DNA of 58,091 nt from Candidatus Aminicenantes bacterium UBA647 (GCA_002299555.1 DBOL01000055.1:1-58091); one strand, 5' to 3'. Counted from the first letter of the stretch, positions 43,749-53,073 are shown. A program made the numbers and translations. The notes: a model not told the origin generated them from the sequence alone.

Positions 43749-45452
43749 CTAATCATCTTCAAGTGTTGAAGTATCGCCTATTTCTTCACCCCACTCTTTT
43801 GCCCTGAGCATACGTCTCATTATTTTTCCACTCCTCGTCTTTGGTAGTGAATCAACAAATTCGACATCCTGCGGCATTGCAAGTGGTGATAATTTCTTTC
43901 GGATAAAATTCATTATTTCCAGTTCCAGCATATCAGAAGCCTCAACTCCCGGTTTCAACGCTATGAACGCCTTGACTACTTCCATATTTACAGGATCTGG
44001 TTTTCCGACAACTGCGGATTCAGCAACTGATTCATGCTCTAATAATGCAGATTCAATTTCAAAGGGCCCGACAAGATGGCCCCCGGTATTTATAACATCA
44101 TCATCACGGCCTACAAACCAGTAATATCCATCCTCATCAATACTGGCCCTGTCACCACAAACATACCAGCCATTAATAAATTTGCTGTTATATGTTTTTT
44201 CATTATTCCAATAAGCTCTGAACATTGAAGGCCATCCGGGCTTTAATGCTATAAGTCCGACAACTCCTCTCTTCTCTATCGGCTCATGAGTTTTAAGGTC
44301 CAGCACGGTTGCTTCTATTCCCGGAAATGGCTTACCCATCGAACCCGGCTTTATCTCCATCCCCGGATAATTAGTAATAACCATACTTCCGGTCTCAGTC
44401 TGCCAGAATGTATCATGAAATGTAAGTCCGTACGTATCTGTTGACCACAATACAGCTTCAGCATTCAGTGGTTCACCGACACTGCACAAATGCCTTAGTG
44501 AAGATAGGTCAAACTTTTCAACCTCAGATTTACCCTCTTTCATAAGCGCCCTTATAGCTGTCGGAGCGGAATACCAGACCGTTATCTTTTGATCTTCTAT
44601 GAATCTGTACCAATTCTCAGCCTTAAATCCCGAATCAAGAACACATTGAGTTATTCCGTTTGACCAGGGACCTATGATCCCATAGGATGTTCCTGTAACC
44701 CAACCCGGATCAGCAGTACACCAATATATATCATCATCCTTTAAGTCAAGAACATATTTTGATGAAATATATTGCGAAATAAGAGAATAATGGACATGTT
44801 GAGCCCCTTTCGGCTGTCCGGTAGTACCTGAAGTATAATGTAATACAGATGGCGTTTCCGCTTTTGATCTGAAAACATCAAATTTTTCAATTTTTTCAGA
44901 ATCTTCCATTGAAAAAGCTATCTCACGTTCTTGCAAGGGTTTTTTTCCATCGTAATCAACTACAATGATATATTCAAGTCCGGGAAGTTCATCACGGATC
45001 TTTCTCACTTTCCCAAGATGTTTTTTCTGAGTAATTATCGCTTTTGTTTCAGCATCCTCCAATCTTGTAATAAGAGATTCTCCGCCAAAAGCACTGAAAA
45101 GCGGTTGAGCTATACCACCCATTTTCAGTATACCTAGAAATCCGAAATAAAGCTCAGGGATCTTATCCATAAAAAGGCATACTCTATCGCCATTTTCAAC
45201 TCCGGTCTTCTGAAGAAATGATGCCATCGTGTTAGTGATGATACGGCTGTCATTGAAAGTAAATTTCTTAACTTCACCTGAAAATCCCTGCCATATGAGA
45301 GCAACTTTTTCTCCTTTCCCCTGATCACATATCCTGTCGGAACAATACCATCCTATATTTATATCGTCCCCATCTTTATAACCAAGCTCATTTTCAGATA
45401 TATTCCAATTGAATTTTTTCCTGATCTCATCATAAGGTCCCATGTTGTTCAT
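43749..45452 (-). CDS. Acyl-CoA/acyl-ACP synthetase (AcsA-like AMP-forming)
   Basis: A 567-residue adenylating enzyme. P-loop YTSGTTGQPKGA (206-217), then TFWQTETG (A5), the YWFVGRDDDVINTGGHLVGPFEIE hinge (A8) and the C-terminal catalytic lysine in TRSGKIMRR (A10). The closest type is acetyl/propionyl-CoA synthetase AcsA of Bacillus type (572 residues). First gene of the ligase-ACP-Kbl operon, with AGGAGGT before the ATG and a clear promoter. In this context it may load the ACP rather than free CoA; the acid substrate is not readable from the sequence, though the AcsA-like pocket favours a short chain. Confidence 0.85.
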   Translation of the reverse strand: MNNMGPYDEIRKKFNWNISENELGYKDGDDINIGWYCSDRICDQGKGEKVALIWQGFSGEVKKFTFNDSRIITNTMASFLQKTGVENGDRVCLFMDKIPELYFGFLGILKMGGIAQPLFSAFGGESLITRLEDAETKAIITQKKHLGKVRKIRDELPGLEYIIVVDYDGKKPLQEREIAFSMEDSEKIEKFDVFRSKAETPSVLHYTSGTTGQPKGAQHVHYSLISQYISSKYVLDLKDDDIYWCTADPGWVTGTSYGIIGPWSNGITQCVLDSGFKAENWYRFIEDQKITVWYSAPTAIRALMKEGKSEVEKFDLSSLRHLCSVGEPLNAEAVLWSTDTYGLTFHDTFWQTETGSMVITNYPGMEIKPGSMGKPFPGIEATVLDLKTHEPIEKRGVVGLIALKPGWPSMFRAYWNNEKTYNSKFINGWYVCGDRASIDEDGYYWFVGRDDDVINTGGHLVGPFEIESALLEHESVAESAVVGKPDPVNMEVVKAFIALKPGVEASDMLELEIMNFIRKKLSPLAMPQDVEFVDSLPKTRSGKIMRRMLRAKEWGEEIGDTSTLEDD

Positions 45453-45516
45453 TAAACAAACCTCCTAATATTTTAATAGTTTGATAGTATTGAATATCAA
45501 TGAAAATTAATAATAA

Positions 45517-45545
45517 TTTATAGAGTATACCCCCATAAAAGTCAA
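45517..45545 (-). promoter_or_regulatory. Promoter of the ligase-ACP-Kbl operon
   Basis: Reverse strand: TTGACT (45545-45540), 17-nt spacer containing a GGGGGTATAC element, TATAAA (45522-45517). Transcript start near 45510, giving about 58 nt of leader. Confidence 0.6.
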
Positions 45546-45578
45546 GAAAATATTTAATTTTAAACGTAAATTATAAAG

Positions 45579-46706
45579 TTATTTTATGACACTTCCGGAA
45601 ATTTTTTCACTTTTTTTAATTCTATACAAAACAATTTCTGAATTTGATAGAAATCTCATTGGAGGGCCCCATACACCCGTACCGGAGGAAGTATAGATAA
45701 AAGAATTTCCTGATCTGTAAAGTCCGTATGGATATTTGTAAACAAGCTGAACTAAAAGGTCCATTGGGGGAATCTGGCCTGCGTGAGTGTGACCTGCCAT
45801 TTGAAGGTCTATCCCCTTTTCCCCATTTTTTTTTATTCCATAAGGCCTGTGACCGATAAGGATATTAAACTTTAATAAGTTCAAGTCATTTAAAATATCC
45901 GCATTGTAACTCGATCTTTTTGATCCGGAGGAAGTATGATCCTTCATTCCAAAGAGAGAAATATTTTCAGTAATATTCACATGCTCGTCATTAAGTATCT
46001 TTATCCCGGTTTTTAAGGCAAGTTCTTTGAAAACCTCAAGGCCTGAATAGTACTCATGATTACCGGTAATGGCATAAACACCATTCTTTGACTTAAGTTT
46101 TTTTAATATGAGGTTGATAGAACTTTTCTCATTAATTCTGCCATCAATAAGGTCTCCGGTTATGACTATAAGGTCCGGAGATAGTTTATTTATCCTTTCA
46201 ACAATCTGTTTTATTGATTCCGGATCTGTAGATTCATCAATATGAACATCTGACAATTGTAATATTTTGTATTCTCCGGACACACCTAATGATTTTGTTG
46301 TTAATATTTCAATTTCTCTGAGAACCGGATCCTTCATATTGTTTATAAACGAGTAGATTGATATAAGTAATGATATAACAATTGCTGACACAACGATTAT
46401 CTCTGATACGGATGGTATAATCACTTTCAGCAGAGTTGCAACTAAGAATACTGCAAAAGTAATTGAGATTAATCCGAGCCAAACATAGCCGTAATGTTTA
46501 ACAAAATGAACATTAAGCATCCGGCTGAGCATTTGCCCTGCAATGATAGAAAAAGCAGAGAGGATGAATATCCACTTTATCCATTGCAAAATTTTAACGG
46601 TCAGGCTGAGGTTTCTTGATATCGTCTGAAATACAAAATAATGTATTCCGAACATTACTCCGGAAAAAACTATAAAAAATACTATAAATGAAATTAATCT
46701 TCCCAT
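45579..46706 (-). CDS. Membrane-bound calcineurin-like phosphoesterase (YkuE-like)
   Basis: A 375-residue protein: four to five N-terminal membrane helices (about 5-125), then a metallophosphoesterase domain. Metal ligands: D153/H155 (LSDVHID), D185 (VITGDLIDG), N216-H217 (GNHEY), and H306/H308 (GHTHAG). Members act on phospholipid head groups or UDP-sugar lipids (LpxH-like) or are unassigned. The frame extends 36 codons upstream, but a TATAAT promoter sits inside that stretch at 46719-46724, so ATG 46706 is chosen; the mRNA would then have almost no leader. Confidence 0.85.
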   Translation of the reverse strand: MGRLISFIVFFIVFSGVMFGIHYFVFQTISRNLSLTVKILQWIKWIFILSAFSIIAGQMLSRMLNVHFVKHYGYVWLGLISITFAVFLVATLLKVIIPSVSEIIVVSAIVISLLISIYSFINNMKDPVLREIEILTTKSLGVSGEYKILQLSDVHIDESTDPESIKQIVERINKLSPDLIVITGDLIDGRINEKSSINLILKKLKSKNGVYAITGNHEYYSGLEVFKELALKTGIKILNDEHVNITENISLFGMKDHTSSGSKRSSYNADILNDLNLLKFNILIGHRPYGIKKNGEKGIDLQMAGHTHAGQIPPMDLLVQLVYKYPYGLYRSGNSFIYTSSGTGVWGPPMRFLSNSEIVLYRIKKSEKISGSVIK

Positions 46707-46718
46707 AATTTGAAGTTC

Positions 46719-46724
46719 ATTATA
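46719..46724 (-). promoter_or_regulatory. -10 element of the phosphoesterase gene
   Basis: Perfect TATAAT on the reverse strand, 12 nt before the ATG at 46706; no good -35. It implies a transcript start within about 6 nt of the start codon. No Shine-Dalgarno is present, consistent with a near-leaderless mRNA. Confidence 0.4.
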
Positions 46725-46816
46725 GCTTATACTGAGGCTTTTGAAAATAATTAAACTTAGAACTTTTCTTTTTCTGAAAAAGATTATATACTTCAAAAAA
46801 AAAACAGGAGACATAA

Positions 46817-47857
46817 ATGACTAAAAAAGCTCTTATAATATTGATAGTAATCCTATTTACACTAAGTTCTTTCAGTGGAATACTTTCTGCTGATGACGTG
46901 AAGATCCCGAAAAAAGCTTTAAAACTTGAAAAAAAAGCTGACAAGGCCACAAAGAAAAAAGAGTACGATAAGGCTATGGAATTGTATAAACAAGCTCTTG
47001 AGCTCCACCAGGATATGGAGACCGTACACTATAAGATCGCTTCGATCCATGCATTCAGAAAGAATTACAAGGGTGCCCTTAAGGAACTTAAGACCACTCT
47101 TAAACTTAATTCTGACAATCAAAATGCGAAAAAAGCTCTTATAGATATAACTTTAAAGTATAGCAGCACACTCATGCGTGAAAGGAAAGTTGCCGATGCT
47201 AACAAATTATTTATAGATCTTTCTTTAGTAGACGGATTAAAAGAGATCGATGCAAAACTTTTAACAGAACTTGATTATCGTATCGGATTTAATTTTTTCC
47301 AGCTCCGTAAAACTGAAAAATCCAATGAGTATCTGCTCAGATTTGTTAATGCTCTGTCATCGCAGGAATTATTCAAACAGTTTTATTCAACTGCTAATTA
47401 CCTGATCGGTCTGAATTATTCACAATTAGAGGATATTGCAAATTCAAACAAATATCTTCTGGCTTTTGCTGATATAACTAAAGATGATCCAGACAACAAA
47501 TATATCGGTTTTGCAAAATATATAGTGGGAATGAACAACTTCAATACTCTTAAAGTTAAGATTGATAAAATTGAAAAAGCAAAGAATAGAAAAAATCTTA
47601 AACAGAGCAACAAAAATGTTATGGAACTTGCAAAAGCTGAGACAGGAGTTGAAGAGAATCTTTTGTTTGCAATTGAGAAAAGTCCAACTCTCGAAAATGC
47701 TTATGTATTACTCGGAAATTTCTATTATTTAAAAAAGGATATAGACAATTCAATAAAATATTATAAGTATCTTATTGAAAAATTCCCGGGTTCAGCAGAT
47801 ATTGAAATTTATGAAGTATTTTTAAAAGATATCGAAAGACAGAAAAAAGGGAAATAG
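46817..47857 (+). CDS. Exported TPR-repeat protein
   Basis: A 346-residue protein with a signal peptide (about 1-25), then TPR-type helical pairs: KADKATKKKEYDKAMELYKQALEL, IASIHAFRKNYKGALKELKTTLKL, and a final ENAYVLLGNFYYLKKDIDNSIKYYKYLIEKFPG. Very lysine-rich (KKALKLEKKADKATKKK near the start). It is probably a periplasmic scaffold. CAGGAGA precedes the ATG. Divergent from the phosphoesterase gene. Confidence 0.75.
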   Translation: MTKKALIILIVILFTLSSFSGILSADDVKIPKKALKLEKKADKATKKKEYDKAMELYKQALELHQDMETVHYKIASIHAFRKNYKGALKELKTTLKLNSDNQNAKKALIDITLKYSSTLMRERKVADANKLFIDLSLVDGLKEIDAKLLTELDYRIGFNFFQLRKTEKSNEYLLRFVNALSSQELFKQFYSTANYLIGLNYSQLEDIANSNKYLLAFADITKDDPDNKYIGFAKYIVGMNNFNTLKVKIDKIEKAKNRKNLKQSNKNVMELAKAETGVEENLLFAIEKSPTLENAYVLLGNFYYLKKDIDNSIKYYKYLIEKFPGSADIEIYEVFLKDIERQKKGK

Positions 47858-47859
47858 TT

Positions 47860-48486
47860 TTAGAACTTAACTTTGCCTTTACTTAAGTTGATGAGAGTAT
47901 TCCTGACATCTTCATAGTGCTTTACGGGGATACTCAGGTCAACTTCAATTCCGTTGTTATCATAGTTCTTGTCTAGTATTTTTATTGAAAACTTCTTTGT
48001 AACTTTCATCAGGTCACTTATAAAATCGTAGGGAATTATTACTTTTTGAGTTCTCTGAATAATTTCCCTTACAATTGATGCATCCTGGACAGACAATTTT
48101 GCCGAATCCCTGTATGCTCTTGCAAGTCCACCTGTCCCCAATTTTGTACCCCCATAATATCTGATTACGCTGATCAATACATTAAAAAGTTCTTTTCCTT
48201 TTATCTCATTTATTATTGGCAGGCCTGCTGTTCCTGAAGGTTCTCCGTCATCACTATATCTCAATTGCTTTTCTTCACCATCCCCTATTCTGTATCCGAA
48301 GCAAACATGAGTAGAATCATAATATTTTTTTTTAATTTCGGTGATAATACTCTCTGCTGTCGCACCATCTGACACAGGATGAATATAAGAGATAAACCTT
48401 GAACCCTTTTCTTTGATCTCATGTGGTCCTTTTGAAGATCTTATGGTTAGAAAATTTTCCAGACCACTCAAAATTGTTTCCCCCAT
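47860..48486 (-). CDS. YigZ/IMPACT-family protein
   Basis: A 208-residue cytosolic protein with the UPF0029/YigZ N-terminal domain: KGSRFISYIHPV, HVCFGYRIG, YSDDGEPSGTAGLPI and VIRYYGGTKLGTGGLARAY, plus a C-terminal EF-G-domain-V-like region. Eukaryotic IMPACT modulates Gcn2; bacterial members have no settled role. Its 5' end overlaps the preceding peptidase gene by 19 nt on the same strand. Confidence 0.9.
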   Translation of the reverse strand: MGETILSGLENFLTIRSSKGPHEIKEKGSRFISYIHPVSDGATAESIITEIKKKYYDSTHVCFGYRIGDGEEKQLRYSDDGEPSGTAGLPIINEIKGKELFNVLISVIRYYGGTKLGTGGLARAYRDSAKLSVQDASIVREIIQRTQKVIIPYDFISDLMKVTKKFSIKILDKNYDNNGIEVDLSIPVKHYEDVRNTLINLSKGKVKF

Positions 48487-49772
48487 TCAGACACAAAATC
48501 ATCATATGAAACGAATAAAACAGATATAAAAGCTTTATTAAGATCCATACCTTCACCAAAATTCTCAAGAAGTTCCATCATAGAATATATTCCGTATTTA
48601 TCGATCATGTAGGAAACCGCAGAATGACTTGTCCTGTAGGCAAGAGATACATAGGCAACATTTCCGGAAGGAAATCTTTTCTCCAGATATTTTAGCGGAA
48701 TCGGCTTTTTAATATTCAAGTTAGTTTCATCTGAGGAGAAATATTCTGCAAGTCCTTCATTTATCCATAGTGGACATTTTTGAGTGATCTCTGAGATAAG
48801 TGCATGAGTGAATTCATGAAATATTACACTTCTTAATATATCGTTTTGTCCTGACAAGCCTCTTATCGGCAACCTGATCTTCCCATCATAAAGACCGCCG
48901 GCCCATCCCGGGGCTCTGGTAACATCAAAAAAATCTCTCTCATTATAAAGTATCACAACAAATTGTTTATTAGGAAAATAGTCAAGCTCCTTCCCTATCT
49001 CCCTATAAGCTTCTTTCAAATAATCAGAAACAATTGTTCTTGTCTCATCATGTTCCTCTCTGCTGAACTGGATCAGAAAATTTTCTGTCCCGAGATCTTT
49101 ATATCTCCTCATTACATTTTCTTCACGTTTTAGTTTTGCAATAAGTCTTTTTAACTCACCATCCTGGCCATATTCTGCAGCATCTTCAGCATATTCCAGA
49201 CTTAAGGCAAGATCATTCAATCTGTAGTATGCAAATGCCAGGAATTTCTTTGTTCTGTAAGGATAATGTTCAAGGTCATCAGCATTCTTTAATGAAATTA
49301 CAGCCTCTTCATTCTTATTTGCCCAGTAATAACACATCCCGATTATAGTCAGAAATCTTTTGTTATATTTCAGAAGAATACTATATTCACCAATAGCTTT
49401 ATCGTATTCCTTTCTTTTTGTATAGAAAAGCGCTCTGTTCTGTATAGACCGCAATTCATCTCTTGATATTTTATCTTCTTCTGAATTACTCTGCTCAAAA
49501 CCTATATCTCCTTCCTGAACTTTTAAAAGTTCATCTTCAGCTTTACTCTGAGTAATATCCTCAACAATTTCACCAATACTATCGTCCTTAACATGTTCTT
49601 CTATTTCAGGTTTTATTGTTGTTAAAGGCTGTTCAACAGGTTCACTCTTTTTTTCAACTTTTTGGTAGTAAATGAAACCGGAAGCAGATAAAAGAATAAC
49701 GACCAGAAACATATATGGCAGTACTGATGGATTTCTTTTTTTGTATATTTTTGTACTATAACCGGGAGACAT
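48468..49772 (-). CDS. Membrane-anchored MA-clan zinc metallopeptidase with TPR-like region
   Basis: A 434-residue protein: membrane helix at about 19-37, an acidic linker (40-105), TPR-like helical repeats (about 105-215) and a gluzincin domain with H319-E320-x-x-H323 (HEFTH) and the downstream glutamate ligand in NEGLAEYF (339-345). It probably faces the periplasm and acts on proteins or cell-wall peptides; related proteins are annotated peptidase MA family. It ends overlapping the YigZ gene. The start has GGAGA very close (2 nt), so initiation may be weak. Confidence 0.82.
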   Translation of the reverse strand: MSPGYSTKIYKKRNPSVLPYMFLVVILLSASGFIYYQKVEKKSEPVEQPLTTIKPEIEEHVKDDSIGEIVEDITQSKAEDELLKVQEGDIGFEQSNSEEDKISRDELRSIQNRALFYTKRKEYDKAIGEYSILLKYNKRFLTIIGMCYYWANKNEEAVISLKNADDLEHYPYRTKKFLAFAYYRLNDLALSLEYAEDAAEYGQDGELKRLIAKLKREENVMRRYKDLGTENFLIQFSREEHDETRTIVSDYLKEAYREIGKELDYFPNKQFVVILYNERDFFDVTRAPGWAGGLYDGKIRLPIRGLSGQNDILRSVIFHEFTHALISEITQKCPLWINEGLAEYFSSDETNLNIKKPIPLKYLEKRFPSGNVAYVSLAYRTSHSAVSYMIDKYGIYSMMELLENFGEGMDLNKAFISVLFVSYDDFVSEWGKQF

Positions 49773-49799
49773 TTCTCCAATAATAGAATATCCGAATGA

Positions 49800-50270
49800 C
49801 TATTTCAACAATTCAGATATCTTTTCCTTCAGCTTTTCCCCTCTCAGACCTGAAGCTAAGATATCTCCTTTTTTACCTATAACATACATAGTAGGGATAT
49901 ATTTTATCTTATATTCAGTGGCGATCTCTCTCCCTTTGGCTTTATCTATGATGTGAACCCAGTTCATTCCATTCTCAGCAACAAATTTGACAGCGTGCTC
50001 TTTGGGTTTCCTTTCCAGTGCAATACTCACAATCTCAAAATCATCCCCTTTGAATTCCTGATAGATCTTTTTAAGGTTTGGTATCTCTTTGATACAGGGC
50101 GGGCACCATGTTGCCCAGAAATCAAGAATAACTACTTTTCCCTTCAATTTGCTCAACTCTACAATGTTTCCATCGATGTCCTTTGCTGAAAAATCAAGAG
50201 CAGGTCCTGACAATGGGAATATATTTACTGAAATAAAAACTATTATTAATATCAAAATTAATTTTTTCAT
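49800..50270 (-). CDS. TlpA/ResA-like thioredoxin, exported
   Basis: A 156-residue protein with signal peptide (1-20), then a thioredoxin fold of the TlpA/ResA class: DFSAKDIDGNIVELSKLKGKVVILDFWATWCPPC with redox pair C56/C59 (CPPC), and the late YIPTMYVIGKKG cis-proline segment. It reduces periplasmic disulfides, for example in cytochrome c maturation, which would suit the tetrahaem cytochrome about 1.7 kb downstream; no ccm genes are here. It lies 27 nt upstream of the peptidase gene, same strand. Confidence 0.9.
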   Translation of the reverse strand: MKKLILILIIVFISVNIFPLSGPALDFSAKDIDGNIVELSKLKGKVVILDFWATWCPPCIKEIPNLKKIYQEFKGDDFEIVSIALERKPKEHAVKFVAENGMNWVHIIDKAKGREIATEYKIKYIPTMYVIGKKGDILASGLRGEKLKEKISELLK

Positions 50271-50408
50271 TTAACTCTCCTAATAATTTCCGGTTAATTT
50301 GTAGTTATATTTTAACACAAGTTGTATTCCTTTTGAAATTCAGTGTATTTCTCATTTTTTTAAGAGATATTTGTTTATATTGTTCTTCATATTTATTAAA
50401 ATGTATAA

Positions 50409-51200
50409 ATGAAGTTTTTATATTCGATAAGGTCAATATTTTCTAATGTATTTAATTTTTTCTTCAAAAGAAAAATTCGCTCTTTCTTTTTACTCCTGTT
50501 CATGATCGTTGTAATACTGACCCTGAACTTATTTTTATCACTTCCTGATGTGAAGGGACTAATAAACGAAATACCGGTCACAACATCAATGATCGATCAG
50601 CGGATCAGTGAAAATTCAGGAGGAAAAATTAAGTTCAGGATACTGAAAAAATGGTCTCCTTTTGTTCAAATACCCCCTTTTCTGAAAAGAACTGTCATTG
50701 TATCTGAAGATATTGATTTTTATAATCATAAAGGTGTTGATTATTATGAATTAAAGGAATCGATAAAAAGAAATCTTCAAGCCGGCAAAAAAGCAAGAGG
50801 TGGAAGTACAATTACACAACAACTCGCTAAAAATCTTTTTCTTACAACAGAGAAATCCTATTATAGGAAAATAAAAGAATTCTTCATAGCAAAAAGACTC
50901 GAGAAACACTTATCAAAGAATAGAATTCTTGAACTTTATCTGAATGTGATCGAGTTTGGCAGGGGAATTTTCGGTGTTGGTGCCGCATCAGAATTTTTTT
51001 TTGGAAAGAGGGTCGATCAGCTGAGCAAGATAGAAATAATCAGATTAATATCTGTGATACCCAAACCACTTCGAGTTACTCCTCTTTCAGACTCAGAATA
51101 TATAAAATGGAGGGCAAACCTTCTTATAAACAGGCTTTATAGAAGCAGATCTTTAAAAGAAGAAGAGTTTATTTTTCTTAAAGATCAATTCAGGGATTAA
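50409..51200 (+). CDS. mtgA: Monofunctional peptidoglycan glycosyltransferase MtgA
   Basis: A 263-residue GT51 enzyme anchored by one helix (about 24-44). Motifs of the family in order: VSEDIDFYNHKGVDY with catalytic Glu100, GGSTITQQLAKNLFL, KIKEFFIAKRLEKHLSKNRILELYLNVIEFGRGIFGVGAAS, and IPKPLRVTP. It polymerises lipid II glycan chains without a transpeptidase domain. It stands alone, between the thioredoxin gene (divergent) and a convergent hypothetical gene. Start lacks a strong ribosome site. Confidence 0.93.
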   Translation: MKFLYSIRSIFSNVFNFFFKRKIRSFFLLLFMIVVILTLNLFLSLPDVKGLINEIPVTTSMIDQRISENSGGKIKFRILKKWSPFVQIPPFLKRTVIVSEDIDFYNHKGVDYYELKESIKRNLQAGKKARGGSTITQQLAKNLFLTTEKSYYRKIKEFFIAKRLEKHLSKNRILELYLNVIEFGRGIFGVGAASEFFFGKRVDQLSKIEIIRLISVIPKPLRVTPLSDSEYIKWRANLLINRLYRSRSLKEEEFIFLKDQFRD

Positions 51201-51252
51201 TATGCTTCCCTGAAGAAAGACCCTTCCAATCCAAGTTGTTTTTTAAACAATA

Positions 51253-51747
51253 TTAACAATACAGTGAACTTCCTGCATAAGTTCTCATGGTTACACTTTG
51301 AAGAGATCTGAATGTTGCAATCTTCTCTGATTTGAATTCATTTTTTATTTTGTCAAGTTCTCTTGCATATTCATCTGAAGTAAATACTATTTCATGAAAT
51401 TTTCTTGCTATATCACCTGATTCAATAGCTTTTAATATCCCTACTGCCTGATTTGTTGAAATATTATTATCACTAAGGCTTTTAAATTGCCCAATCAGAT
51501 AATTTATCCCTGTCGTAATGGATTCAATTTTAAATCTCAGCATTTCATATTCATATTCTCCACTTACTATTTTACCGGGAACCGATCTGATCCAGTCTCC
51601 ATATTTTAAATTTTTCATTGCAATATTTAGAAATAAACTCTCACATCGGGGAATCCTTTCACCCAATAAAGTATAAATATCAGCCAGTGTTTCCTGGTAT
51701 TGAGCAAGTATCTCTATTTTCTGTCTCTGCCAATCAGATAAATCCAT
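51253..51747 (-). CDS. Helical ferritin-like-type protein, unknown
   Basis: A 164-residue, predicted all-helical cytosolic protein. The SLFLNIAMKNLKYGDWI stretch (about 37-53) mimics the ExxH helix of rubrerythrin/ferritin-like proteins (EExxHxxWI), but the usual metal-binding Glu and His are Asn and Tyr here, so a diiron site is doubtful. A Cys at 35 and another at the C-terminus. AAAGGAGG precedes the ATG. A stress or structural role is possible; there is no firm family call. Confidence 0.5.
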   Translation of the reverse strand: MDLSDWQRQKIEILAQYQETLADIYTLLGERIPRCESLFLNIAMKNLKYGDWIRSVPGKIVSGEYEYEMLRFKIESITTGINYLIGQFKSLSDNNISTNQAVGILKAIESGDIARKFHEIVFTSDEYARELDKIKNEFKSEKIATFRSLQSVTMRTYAGSSLYC

Positions 51748-51954
51748 TTTATCCTCCTTTCAAAAAATTTATACTTTTCGGTCTTTAAATATCAGTTGCA
51801 AATAATTTTCCAATTCTGAGAAAACACAGAAAAGCTACTAATAGAACAACTTTTTGATACTTTCAAATAGTGTACACATGAGACTTTTTCATACAGCATG
51901 CAACTATTGTCTATAATAAATCAGTTATTATTATCTGAATTAGTATTAATAATA

Positions 51955-51983
51955 TTGACATTTTTATTTAAACTATGAATAAT
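51955..51983 (+). promoter_or_regulatory. Promoter of the cytochrome gene
   Basis: TTGACA at 51955-51960, 17-nt spacer, AATAAT at 51978-51983. The start of transcription near 51990 lies downstream of an in-frame ATG at 51982 and upstream of AAGGAG (51996-52001), supporting the ATG at 52009. Confidence 0.65.
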
Positions 51984-52008
51984 GAAAAAAGTTTTAAGGA
52001 GCTTATTA

Positions 52009-52497
52009 ATGAAGAGAATTTTAATTTCAATGATTTTGTCAGCATTAATTCTGATACCTGTATATTCTGCAAAATATGTGGGAGCAAAAAAATGTAAACT
52101 ATGTCACAACTCAACCAGACATGGTAAAGCTTATAAAACTCTCTATCATACGAAACATTCAAAAGCTTTTGAAGGACTTGTTAAAGATGGTAAAGCTGAC
52201 GACCCATATTGTTTAGTTTGCCACACTACAGGATTTAATGAAGGCGGTTATAAAATGGGAGCTCCTGATACATATAATTTAAAATTCGAAGGTGTTCAAT
52301 GTGAAGAATGTCACGGCCCCGGATCAGATTATATGAAAAACAATATAATGAAGGATAGAAAGAAAGCTATTTCGAAAGGGTTGAAGATACCAAATGAAAA
52401 ACAATGTATCAAATGTCATGATAAAAAGAAATATCCCTGGGCAAAAAAGTTTGTTTATAAAGAAAGACTCAAGCAAATTGATCACAGATACAGGTAA
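52009..52497 (+). CDS. Periplasmic tetrahaem c-type cytochrome (cytochrome c554-like)
   Basis: A 162-residue protein with a signal peptide (1-20) and four CxxCH haem-binding motifs at C29-H33, C68-H72, C98-H102 and C133-H137. The order KYVGAKKCKLCH, CLVCHTTGFN, GVQCEECHGPGSDYMK and CIKCHDKKKYP is that of the cytochrome c554/c3-like multihaem family. It shuttles electrons in the periplasm; donor and acceptor are unknown. Basic overall (many Lys). ATG 52009 is favoured by promoter and ribosome site. A TlpA thioredoxin and SQR-like enzyme elsewhere in the window are compatible electron or maturation partners. Confidence 0.9.
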   Translation: MKRILISMILSALILIPVYSAKYVGAKKCKLCHNSTRHGKAYKTLYHTKHSKAFEGLVKDGKADDPYCLVCHTTGFNEGGYKMGAPDTYNLKFEGVQCEECHGPGSDYMKNNIMKDRKKAISKGLKIPNEKQCIKCHDKKKYPWAKKFVYKERLKQIDHRYR

Positions 52498-52562
52498 AAC
52501 ACCTATATCTATATTTTATTGCAACTTTTTTTCATTATTTGCGTAAATTAATATAGGAAATG

Positions 52563-52591
52563 TTGACATCTATTAATAATTTTTATAAAAT
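52563..52591 (+). promoter_or_regulatory. Promoter of the first cold-shock gene
   Basis: TTGACA at 52563-52568, 17-nt spacer, TAAAAT at 52586-52591. Transcript start near 52598 gives a leader of about 100 nt before the ATG at 52700, long as in cspA-type mRNAs. Confidence 0.6.
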
Positions 52592-52699
52592 AGTATTTTA
52601 AATGCAGGAAATGGATAGAATCAAAGATAATCAAATGTATTCCAATCATAGACTATTCTCAATTTTAACCTGAACTGCAAATTTTTAAGGAGTTAGATA

Positions 52700-52903
52700 A
52701 TGGCAAAAGGTAAGGTAAAGTGGTTTAACGCTTCTAAAGGTTATGGTTTTATTGAAATGGAGGATGGAAATGATATTTTTGTCCACCACAAGGAAATTCA
52801 GACCGATGGATTCAGGACTCTTGACGAAGGTCAGGAAGTAGATTTCGAGGTTCGCCAGGGTGATAAGGGCGACTATGCTGCAAATGTTGTTAAAAGTAAT
52901 TAG
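52700..52903 (+). CDS. Cold-shock domain protein (first copy)
   Basis: A 67-residue CspA-type single OB-fold protein with RNP1 (KGYGFIE, 13-19) and RNP2 (DIFVH, 25-29) for single-stranded RNA/DNA. It acts as an RNA chaperone. AAGGAG precedes the ATG. Almost identical to the second copy 171 nt downstream (differences such as HHKEIQTDGFR against HYAEIQTEGFK). The long leader suggests temperature-sensitive control. Confidence 0.95.
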   Translation: MAKGKVKWFNASKGYGFIEMEDGNDIFVHHKEIQTDGFRTLDEGQEVDFEVRQGDKGDYAANVVKSN

Positions 52904-53073
52904 TTTGTTGTTTATTTTTTAATCACATTAATTCATGTTTTCACAAAAATTGGTTTATTAATCAAACATTAAGTAAGTAAAGGTCAGAAATCATTAATTT
53001 CAAAAGATTCCAAAAATTTCTTAGTCATTATATGGTTCTACCTCTATTTGCAAAATTTTACCGGAGGTAAAAA

